NCBI GenBank assembly: GCA_014116815.1
Contig: JACGYV010000008.1
Location: forward strand, 9,333 to 73,332
Direction of reading: 5' to 3'
DNA length: 64,000 bases
DNA from: Holosporaceae bacterium 'Namur'
Lineage (GTDB): Bacteria; Pseudomonadota; Alphaproteobacteria; Rickettsiales; Midichloriaceae
Below, piece by piece: positions 28,562-36,272 of this stretch; the stretch's first letter is position 1; each line of letters starts with the position of its first letter. Below the pieces are notes generated by a model. It was not told the origin of the DNA. It ran no database searches and saw only the letters and a program-made list of their open reading frames with translations. The translations under genes were made by a program, and so were the position numbers.

Positions 28562-29437
28562 ATGACACGAAAGAATGCATTTGGCATATACTGGATGATA
28601 TTCCACGGTATTACCCTCACCCTAATGTTTGCTTTAGGTAAAACACTTAGTCAAAAAATGGATGTAATGCAAATGATATTTACCTATCATCTTATTGCAT
28701 TATTAATTACTCTTTCTTATACGTTTACCACAGGATTTGAAAAGATTAAGACCTCTAGAATCAAAATACATTTTTTGAGGGGTAGCCTTAATGTATGCGG
28801 GTACATAACCTACTTTTACGGATTGAAATTTACTACCCTTGATAGTGCAACCTCTATCACTTACTTAATTCCTATTTTTCTTTCATATCTAGGCACCATA
28901 TTTTTTAATGAAAAACTTAATAGGGAAAGAATCATCACTCTCATACTCGGCTTAACCGGTGTTTTGGTTATATTAAGACCGGGAGCACCGACTTTTGAGA
29001 TAACAAGTTTATGGGTGTTTGTCAGTGTTATATTATGGTCGGCATCCGACCTTTTAACTAAAAACCTCGGCAGAACGGAAAATGCACTTAGCCAAGTATT
29101 TTATAATACTCTTTTCGGCAGCCTTTTAAGCGCTCCCTTTGCTGCATACGGTTGGCAAAATGTAATTGTTATTGATGATTTTTTTATTATCACCTTAATA
29201 AGCTTACTTTCTTTAGCAGCAACCACAAGTATATTCAGATCATTTCAAAATGCGGAGTTTTCCATTGTTATGCCGTTTGACTATTTAAGACTCCCCTTAA
29301 GTACCGTGCTCGGCTATCTTATGTTCGGCGAGATAATGGAGATTAATACTATTATCGGCTCGACTATAATTGTCTTTGCAAGCCTATATCTTATTTATTC
29401 CGAACGTAAGAAACCCGTATATACTATAACTCATTAA
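28562..29437 (+). CDS. EamA/DMT-family transporter
   Basis: 291 aa, ten predicted helices in two EamA halves. Marks: FLRGSLNVCGYITYFYGLKF, SITYLIPIFLSYLGTIFFNE and the closing half RSFQNAEFSIVMPFDYLRL, GYLMFGEIMEINTIIGSTII. This resembles the drug/metabolite exporters abundant in Rickettsiales, some of which carry S-adenosylmethionine. The substrate cannot be read from sequence. Confidence 0.88.
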   Translation: MTRKNAFGIYWMIFHGITLTLMFALGKTLSQKMDVMQMIFTYHLIALLITLSYTFTTGFEKIKTSRIKIHFLRGSLNVCGYITYFYGLKFTTLDSATSITYLIPIFLSYLGTIFFNEKLNRERIITLILGLTGVLVILRPGAPTFEITSLWVFVSVILWSASDLLTKNLGRTENALSQVFYNTLFGSLLSAPFAAYGWQNVIVIDDFFIITLISLLSLAATTSIFRSFQNAEFSIVMPFDYLRLPLSTVLGYLMFGEIMEINTIIGSTIIVFASLYLIYSERKKPVYTITH

Positions 29438-29612
29438 ATATTATATTAATTTTATATAATTTATTATAATTCTATTGCACAATTATTTAAATATAAGTAT
29501 GTTCTTAATAAAATATGGGATTTTATAATAAACTTAAATATATCGCCTATAAATCTTGGTGCTTTAATAATTTAATGCTTATTATAATTTTGATATTAGT
29601 GGATTTTCTACC

Positions 29613-32339
29613 ATGGAGTATTTAGCAAGATACTTTGATATTGATAAAGCAATAATACTAATTTTCTTAGTATTCATCCTGATCATCGGTATAATTGCGG
29701 GCAGAAAAACAAAAGATACGAATGATTATGCAATCGCCGGCAAGGCATACGGCTCTCCTATACTTCTCATCACCCTAACGGTAAGTTTGATCGGCGGAGG
29801 TTCTACTATAGGAGAAGCGGCTCAATTTTATAATGACGGTTTGGTATACCTTATCGCTTCAATCGGTACCCCTGTTTCAATATTACTTACTGCTTTATAC
29901 GTAACCCCGAAATTTAATCGTAGATTCAGCGGTAAAATCTCGGCTGCTGATATGATTGAATATTTTTACGGGTACACTCCAAGTAGATTTGCCGGAATAA
30001 TCGGATATTTTGTATGCTTAGGAATTTTAAGCATACAATGTACCGTAATGGGATACCTAACTTTTATTTTTTTAGAAATAAGTTATTCGGCAAGCGTTTG
30101 TTTATCAGTGGGATTATTAATATTATATTCAACTTTTGGAGGAATTCGAGCAATAACCATTACTAATATATTTCAATTTGCAATGTTAATTGTTATGGTA
30201 CCGTTGATTGCAAGTATATCCGTAACGGAAGCCGGCGGTTTAAACAGCATATTTAGTAACTTTAAAACTAACTCCCATATGCAAATTTTAAATCATCCGA
30301 AATTTTTTGATTATTTAGCATTATTTTTATTTTGGTCATTACCCTTCTCCGCCTTTTTTCCTCCGCAAATCCAACGATATTTAATGGCAAAAGACCATAA
30401 GCAAGCAACCAGAATAACTTTTTTATATTTCTTTTTAAAAATTGCTATTATTTTTATAGTGCTGAGTATAGCTTTTTCTGCCGTAAAATTATTTCCCGAT
30501 GCAGAGCCTAAAGCAATTATACCTAAAATAATTGATGATTTAATGCCTCCTATAATTCGAGGAATAGCAATAGCAGGCATGCTGTCAGTCACTATGTCTA
30601 CGGCTGATGCCGCTCTCAATACGGCAGGTATATTAATTACTCATAATACATTACCTGCAAATTGGTTTTATACCGATAGAATTAAATTATCCTTTTTAAG
30701 GATATTTACATTTATAACCGGTATTATCGCTATGTTTATTGCTTTACGAAATTACAATATTATTAGCGTGTTAGTTTTAAGTGAAATATTATCATTTTCT
30801 GCGCTAGGCATTCCCTTACTTTTAGGTATGCTGGATTTAAAAGTAAGTAATAAATCTTTTTGGACATGTAATGTTTTTGCCGGGTGTGCTTATTTTATTT
30901 CTAATCATTATAATATACGAGAATTTGCTATTCCGATTATTACATGTATCTCCGGCATTAGCGGATTTATGTTAGCTCATCTTATTGAAAATCGAAAAAT
31001 AGTATTTATTGAGAGAAGATATACACGAAGAAAACCCGGTAAATTAGCGCTCTTAAACACAATAAAAAACTTTTATACCTTATTACCTAGATTCAAAACC
31101 GCTTCATCATATTTAAAAACTAATCTTGATAAGTTTAGCACTAATTATCTTATGTTCGGTATTTTCTGCTGTATAAATTATACCGTGCCATATTTCATGT
31201 GGACTTATCAAAAGCCTGAAAACTATCTGCTTATGCTCTCAATGCGGTTAATTGCAGGCATTCTATGTACAGGGTTACTCGTCAAAGATTATTGGCCTGA
31301 AAAAATAAAAAAATACTTCTCTCTTTATTGGTATATTACCGTGCTTTATTGTTTACCGTTTATGACAACCATTATGTTTATGCTGATGGAGGCACATATT
31401 GAATGGCTGATAAATTTAACTTTAGCAATTATGCTACTTACTATGCTGGTCGATTGGATCAGCTTCATAGTAATATTAATAACCGGTACTATTTTAGGGT
31501 ATTTATTTTATAGAATTGCAATCGGGGTTCCGGATATCCCTACGGATTTTGATACTATATATCTTTTAATTTATGTTTGTGTCTTTTCCAGTTTAATCGG
31601 TTTGTTGTTCGTTAGAAAAAAAGAAGTTGTTAATGAAGGAAAACTCGAGGCAATGAGGTTATTCGGAACATCAATAGCCCATGAAGTTAAAGATCCGTTA
31701 AGCTCACTTAATATGTGTATCCAACACATTGAAATGATTTTAAAAAAGTTAGCTGACAGCTCAAAATTAGAGCAGCTTGAAATTGATAATTATCATTCAC
31801 AGCTAGTGGAATTAATAGAAATTCTAAAAAATACGAGTATTCAAGGTATTAAAATTATTGATAGTCTCCTTACATCCCTAAAAAGCAGCGTGATCGCTGA
31901 TGATAGAGGAGAATACCTGATTAGCGAATGTATAAAACAATCAATTACGGAATATCACCAAGGTAATTCAAATCCGAATCATATTCAAATACTTTTGTCC
32001 AAAAATATAAAGTTTCACGGTTCTATGCAATATATGAAGCATCTATTTTTTAATTTATTTAGATATGCATACAAGCATAACACCCGTTCTTTAAACATTG
32101 ATATACGTACGGAAGGTAATATTTTATATTTTAAGGACAACGGGCGCGGGATACTAAAAGAAGATTTGCCTTTCATATTTGATAGGTTTTATTCTGATTC
32201 GAAAAGCGGCAACGGCATTGGACTCGCATTTTGCAAAATAGTAATGGAAGATATCGGCGGATCAATCAAATGTAATTCCGAAGTAGGAAAATTCACTGAG
32301 TTTGCACTTCATTTTCCTATTATAAATAAAAAACTTTAA
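29613..32339 (+). CDS. Sodium:solute symporter fused to CqsS-like sensor histidine kinase
   Basis: 908 aa. Residues ~10-460 are an SSF (SLC5) transporter domain: GRKTKDTNDYAIAGKAYGSP, LIGGGSTIGEAAQFYNDG, AIAGMLSVTMSTADAALNTA. Residues ~510-675 are six further helices that closely follow the CqsS/LqsS autoinducer sensor: FMWTYQKPENYLLMLSMRLI, LVKDYWPEKIKKYFSLYWYI, then LFGTSIAHEVKDPLSSLN with phospho-acceptor H690. The ATPase domain has D842-N-G-R-G and GNGIGLAFCK, but the N-box reads NLFRYAYKHN with Tyr818 where the Mg-binding Asn is expected. No response regulator is adjacent. It lies between two DMT exporters. SSF-kinase fusions (CbrA type) are known; the added CqsS-like block is unusual. 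Ligand and output are unknown. Confidence 0.9.
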   Translation: MEYLARYFDIDKAIILIFLVFILIIGIIAGRKTKDTNDYAIAGKAYGSPILLITLTVSLIGGGSTIGEAAQFYNDGLVYLIASIGTPVSILLTALYVTPKFNRRFSGKISAADMIEYFYGYTPSRFAGIIGYFVCLGILSIQCTVMGYLTFIFLEISYSASVCLSVGLLILYSTFGGIRAITITNIFQFAMLIVMVPLIASISVTEAGGLNSIFSNFKTNSHMQILNHPKFFDYLALFLFWSLPFSAFFPPQIQRYLMAKDHKQATRITFLYFFLKIAIIFIVLSIAFSAVKLFPDAEPKAIIPKIIDDLMPPIIRGIAIAGMLSVTMSTADAALNTAGILITHNTLPANWFYTDRIKLSFLRIFTFITGIIAMFIALRNYNIISVLVLSEILSFSALGIPLLLGMLDLKVSNKSFWTCNVFAGCAYFISNHYNIREFAIPIITCISGISGFMLAHLIENRKIVFIERRYTRRKPGKLALLNTIKNFYTLLPRFKTASSYLKTNLDKFSTNYLMFGIFCCINYTVPYFMWTYQKPENYLLMLSMRLIAGILCTGLLVKDYWPEKIKKYFSLYWYITVLYCLPFMTTIMFMLMEAHIEWLINLTLAIMLLTMLVDWISFIVILITGTILGYLFYRIAIGVPDIPTDFDTIYLLIYVCVFSSLIGLLFVRKKEVVNEGKLEAMRLFGTSIAHEVKDPLSSLNMCIQHIEMILKKLADSSKLEQLEIDNYHSQLVELIEILKNTSIQGIKIIDSLLTSLKSSVIADDRGEYLISECIKQSITEYHQGNSNPNHIQILLSKNIKFHGSMQYMKHLFFNLFRYAYKHNTRSLNIDIRTEGNILYFKDNGRGILKEDLPFIFDRFYSDSKSGNGIGLAFCKIVMEDIGGSIKCNSEVGKFTEFALHFPIINKKL

Positions 32340-32459
32340 CCCTAATTATTATATATCATTTAACTTATCAACCATTAACTTTTTTACAAATTAATCCTAT
32401 AGTTGCAGGTTGAAATTAAAAGTGTTAAAAGCACATTCTCAATAAGTAACATCTAAAAA

Positions 32460-33326
32460 ATGAAATTTTTACTACATGGTTATATGGATACTTTTACTTT
32501 TATACTAGTAATATCAGCAGCAATGCTGCATGCTACCTGGAATTTTTTTACTAAAAAAACAAAAGGAGATAGGCTAACCATGCTGTGGCTCGGTCAATTA
32601 GCAGTAGGATTTGTTACTCTACCCCTCACATACTATCTTTCTGATTTCGGAGGTATAACAAAAGAATTTATTTTTTATATAATATTAACCGGGGTTATTC
32701 ATTCATGTTATTTAACGCTACTCGGGTGGTCTTATAAAGCCGGGGAAGTATCCATTGTTTACCCGGTGTCACGCGGCACGGGAATTATAGGAACCTCTCT
32801 ACTTGCAATAATACTTGGTATTGATACAATTTCTTTTGTAGGATTTATCGGGATTTTAGTCTTAATTTCAGGCATATTATCTATAGCGATAAGTAAATCC
32901 GTTACCCGTAATGAAGTTATATTTTCCGCAAGTATGGTCGGGATCTCTATTTCTTTATACTCAGTGGTTGATAAGCTTGCAGTTCAATTCATACCTTCGC
33001 TTTTATACGGCTCAATTATGTTTATTTCTACTGCCTTAATTCTTTCTCCGTTTATTATAATAAAGCGCAAACCGCAACTGCTTAATACTTTGAAGAGATA
33101 TAAACTACCAAGCTTTATTATTAATGTTTCAATGTTCAGCACATATAGCATTATCCTATTTGCCTTTCGCAATAGCCCGGCCTCATATGTGGTAGCTCTT
33201 AGAGAAGTATCGATAATTATAGCTACGCTCCTCGGTACCTTCTTTTTAAAAGAAGAGGTCACCAAAAACAAGGTCTGCGGAATATCTTTAATTATGCTTG
33301 GAGCAGCAGTTATTAAGTATGCTTAA
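32460..33326 (+). CDS. EamA/DMT-family transporter
   Basis: 288 aa with ten helices. Begins with a hydrophobic FTFILVISAAMLHATWNFFT segment, contains LGWSYKAGEVSIVYPVSRGT (family YPxxR motif), and closes with SYVVALREVSIIIATLLGTF, FLKEEV and GAAVIKYA. The motif set fits the EamA subgroup of phosphonate/unknown-substrate exporters, distinct from the DMT gene at 28562. Followed by the hairpin at 33400-33442. Confidence 0.88.
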   Translation: MKFLLHGYMDTFTFILVISAAMLHATWNFFTKKTKGDRLTMLWLGQLAVGFVTLPLTYYLSDFGGITKEFIFYIILTGVIHSCYLTLLGWSYKAGEVSIVYPVSRGTGIIGTSLLAIILGIDTISFVGFIGILVLISGILSIAISKSVTRNEVIFSASMVGISISLYSVVDKLAVQFIPSLLYGSIMFISTALILSPFIIIKRKPQLLNTLKRYKLPSFIINVSMFSTYSIILFAFRNSPASYVVALREVSIIIATLLGTFFLKEEVTKNKVCGISLIMLGAAVIKYA

Positions 33327-33399
33327 TATAAAAAACTTTTACCCTTTATATTTTTTCATATCCATATATGGATATAGATTGCTTGGCTTAATTATTACA

Positions 33400-33442
33400 A
33401 AATACGGCTCTAATAACGTAGTATCATTATAGAGCCGTATTT
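33400..33442. terminator. Bidirectional terminator between convergent genes
   Basis: A perfect 13-bp stem AAATACGGCTCTA (33400-33412) / TAGAGCCGTATTT (33430-33442), 17-nt loop, T-rich on both sides. It lies between the DMT gene (+) and the 33444-34301 gene (-) and overlaps neither stop. Confidence 0.8.
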
Positions 33443-33443
33443 A

Positions 33444-34301
33444 TTAATGCGCTTTCTCTTTTTGACTTTCAGGTTGATTTGAAACCAAATTACAGAAATA
33501 ATTTTTAGCTCCGGTTGCTATTATTATATCAAACATTTCAATTGCGGAAGATATGCAGATATTAGTAAAATCATTACCGTAATTCACCAGCTGATAGGCT
33601 GCGTGATTAGCTGCGCCTAAAGCCGCAAGTGCTGTTCCTAAAGCAAAATTGAGCTTATATCCTTCAGGCTTATTATCGGCAAAAGCATAGCTTATTACAT
33701 ATTTTAATGCTCCGCCAAATAAAGCTCCACCCAATGACTCACCAAAAAATACAAGATGAAGATAATATTTAGGGTAATGAGCTACTATTTCTTTGAAAGT
33801 AGAGTATAATATACTATTAATTTCAGTATTTTCAGGGGTTTTAGAGTTGTTCTCCGGGGTTACCTTCCCAATTTCGGGTTTGTCTTTGTTATCTTCATTT
33901 CCATAGATATAGTTAGAAGTTTTACTTATAAGCCCAAAGCATAGGGTTGGAATTCCGCCTACTAATATAGTATTAACCAATGGCTTAACACTTAACCAAT
34001 CACTTAAAGAATTTCTTTCTACCGAATTAGTTATATTATTACTAAACCCTGCAAAAGACATGCAAATAGTTGCACTGACAAATGCAGTTTCAGCTATTGC
34101 TGCTGTATCTTTAGAAAGGAGGTCGTTATTTACCGCATATTTTAATATGTAAGAAGCGCCTAAGTGCGCTGCATTACTTAAAATGAACGGGCTAAGATAA
34201 GTTGATGCACACAAGCTATATGTCGCAGAGGCAACAATTGCAGTTGCGGTAATGAAATCAACTGAAGATAAAAAAGTTCTAAAACGAGGATCAGTAGGCA
34301 T
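33444..34301 (-). CDS. Uncharacterised multi-helix membrane protein (paralogue of next gene)
   Basis: 285 aa, not a family I recognise. Several moderately hydrophobic segments (SVDFITATAIVASATYSL, FVSATICMSFAG, ILVGGIPTLCFGLI, ALKYVISYAF, LGTALAALGAANHAAYQLV) and a polar insert near residues 130-160 rich in Asn, Pro and Glu. There is no signal peptide. The layout and the N-terminal pattern (DPRFRTFLSSVDFITATA) parallel the 34316-35215 product, suggesting tandem duplication. Helices with small residues are reminiscent of proteins inserted in host or bacterial membranes. Function unknown. Confidence 0.65.
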   Translation of the reverse strand: MPTDPRFRTFLSSVDFITATAIVASATYSLCASTYLSPFILSNAAHLGASYILKYAVNNDLLSKDTAAIAETAFVSATICMSFAGFSNNITNSVERNSLSDWLSVKPLVNTILVGGIPTLCFGLISKTSNYIYGNEDNKDKPEIGKVTPENNSKTPENTEINSILYSTFKEIVAHYPKYYLHLVFFGESLGGALFGGALKYVISYAFADNKPEGYKLNFALGTALAALGAANHAAYQLVNYGNDFTNICISSAIEMFDIIIATGAKNYFCNLVSNQPESQKEKAH

Positions 34302-34315
34302 AAAATTTTTCTCCT

Positions 34316-35215
34316 TTATATATTTCTAAGTTTCTCAATATAAGTATTTTTACTCCAAATCAGTAATTCCTCTAATGCTTTACGACTGCTATAATAAATT
34401 TCCAGTCTGGCTGAGGTTTCGGGCAAAAATGTAGGTAAAGGTAAAGTAGCGGCAATACCCTTAGTTGCCGCGTATATACCTCCCTTTATTATGCTGTCTT
34501 TAATAATGCTGTAAATATTGTCTAAATTAGACTGAGCAATGCTCACTGCATGCATGGAAAGATGTAAAATTAATCCCTTAATGAAGTAACCGTAAGGAGT
34601 GGCGTATTCACTTGTAAATTGGGTTGAAAATATTGATGGGACGGAAGGAAGTATTAAATTATTTATATTTAAATAAGCACTATTTGGATTAAATTTTTTC
34701 TCAATAGCTCGGTTCAAAGGATTGCAAATTTTATCCAAGGTTTTATAAACAATCGGGGTGATTACACCTGAAGTAAAAGCTGCGGAAAATTTTAATGCGC
34801 TATTGGATGTTAAATAAAAAATCGGCTCTTTTACCGGTAAGGGCGCATAGTTTAATAAGTTTGAAGCACTTTTAAGTAAAACATCGTTTTCAATAAGTGT
34901 GGAAAAATGTGGGGTAAGTTGTGATGAAAGGCAGATCGGGTAAATAATCGGCCAAATCGGGTCTAAAGCAATCATAGCTGATTTATGAAATTGTTCTCCT
35001 ATATAATCCTTGCTTTTTAAATAACTTAAGCTCATATGGAGAGTAAGTTTAAATGCTTGAGCGCCGAGCAGGGGGTAAGTAAGAGCAGGTATATAATAAC
35101 AAGTGGTTACAAGAAAAGCTGTAGATATTCCCAGATCAACAAAAGATGTAAATATCTCCGGATCAATATTCGATTTTTGATTCGGGGTAAGATAAGTAGA
35201 GATACGTGTGAACAT
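34316..35215 (-). CDS. Uncharacterised multi-helix membrane protein (paralogue)
   Basis: 299 aa, unrecognised. Similar layout to its downstream neighbour: DPEIFTSFVDLGISTAFLVT then TYPLLGAQAFKLTLHMSLSY correspond in position to the neighbour's DPRFRTFLSSVDFITATAIV and STYLSPFILSNAAHLGASYI. The C-terminal half contains YFIKGLILHLSMHAVSIAQS and IKGGIYAATKGIAATLPLPT. No signal peptide. The genes are 14 bp apart on the same strand, so they form an operon. Divergent from folE by 168 bp. Possibly lineage-specific membrane or secreted proteins. Confidence 0.65.
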   Translation of the reverse strand: MFTRISTYLTPNQKSNIDPEIFTSFVDLGISTAFLVTTCYYIPALTYPLLGAQAFKLTLHMSLSYLKSKDYIGEQFHKSAMIALDPIWPIIYPICLSSQLTPHFSTLIENDVLLKSASNLLNYAPLPVKEPIFYLTSNSALKFSAAFTSGVITPIVYKTLDKICNPLNRAIEKKFNPNSAYLNINNLILPSVPSIFSTQFTSEYATPYGYFIKGLILHLSMHAVSIAQSNLDNIYSIIKDSIIKGGIYAATKGIAATLPLPTFLPETSARLEIYYSSRKALEELLIWSKNTYIEKLRNI

Positions 35216-35383
35216 ATGTAGTCAGTTATAATTAATTGCTGTAATAGTTTTCCAAGAGCTTTATAAGAGCCATTTGTGATTATATCCAGAACTATTATTA
35301 AAAATAAGTAAAATAATACTGCATTCGGTTCTAATATCTGTTCTTTATGCGTATATAAGAAATAATTAAATATAGTAAGATTT

Positions 35384-35968
35384 ATGTCGAAAATTTTAGA
35401 AAAAGACCGGGCTATGAGCCAAAAAGCTATAAATGCCATTAGAAATTTAATAGAATGCATAGGTGATGACCCCGGCCGATCGGAGCTTAAAAAATCTCCT
35501 TACAAGATATTAGAAGTTTTACAAAGCTCTTTTGCCGGTTATACCGTTAACCCTGATGAGATATTAGCTGAAACTATTGAAGAGGTTGAGGGATATGATG
35601 ATATTATTATGCTTACAGATATAAATTTTACTTCTTATTGTGAGCATCATTTCCTGCCCTTTAGCGGTAAATGCCATATAGGTTATATTCCGAATAAAAA
35701 AATTGCCGGGATCGGCAAATTTGTGGAAGTGCTTGAGGCATTTGCAGGCAGGTTGCAGATTCAGGAGAGATTAACCGTATTAATTGCTGAAGCTATATAT
35801 AAGAATTTGCAGCCCAAGGGGGTGGGAGTGGTAATAGAAGCAAAGCACAACTGTTTATCATTTAAACACTCAGGTTGCAGGGATGCTAATATGCGAACGG
35901 TTAAGATGCTTGGGAATTTTTATGAAGACAACAATACAAGAAATGAATTTTTAAATGCTTTAAAATAA
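35384..35968 (+). CDS. folE: GTP cyclohydrolase I
   Basis: Converts GTP to 7,8-dihydroneopterin triphosphate, first step of folate (and of queuosine precursor) synthesis. 194 aa. Zinc ligands C86 and H89 in SYCEHHFLPFSG and C157 in KHNCLSFKHSGC are present; YIPNKKIAGIGKFVEVLEAF and RLQIQERLT are the family core. The segment after C157 (KHSGCRDANMRT) departs from the usual MRG motif, an oddity but not obviously inactivating. Stops one base before the end of the convergent repeat-protein frame, with no room for a terminator. Confidence 0.94.
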   Translation: MSKILEKDRAMSQKAINAIRNLIECIGDDPGRSELKKSPYKILEVLQSSFAGYTVNPDEILAETIEEVEGYDDIIMLTDINFTSYCEHHFLPFSGKCHIGYIPNKKIAGIGKFVEVLEAFAGRLQIQERLTVLIAEAIYKNLQPKGVGVVIEAKHNCLSFKHSGCRDANMRTVKMLGNFYEDNNTRNEFLNALK

Positions 35969-35969
35969 A

Positions 35970-36272
35970 TTATATGGATTCGGACGAATCTTCGGTTCTG
36001 ACTATTTCAAAAAACGACAAACCGACATGAACCAAGGGGGCGGCAAACGGAAGAGTGAAGGCAAATGATTCCGGTAAATAAGAATCTTCATTATTCGTGT
36101 AAGGTGTAGAAATATTTTCTTCCGGAGTAGGCAGAGGGCTCGGTAACGGAGTAGGCGAAGGAATCGGTAATGGAGTAGGCGAAGGAATCGGTAATGGAGT
36201 AGGCGAAGGAATCGGTAATGGAGTAGGCGAAGGAATCGGTAATGGAGTAGGCGAAGGAATCGGTAATGGAGT
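35970..36272 (-). pseudogene. Displaced C-terminal segment of the 36-39 kb repeat protein
   Basis: In the frame that the large gene would follow without the GAGT duplication at 36269-36276, the proline repeats continue and then run through [20 protein letters not shown] into a hydrophobic stretch, [20 protein letters not shown], and a short charged tail ending at the stop 35970-35972. The hydrophobic stretch could anchor or sort the protein. In the present reading it is not translated. Confidence 0.7.
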
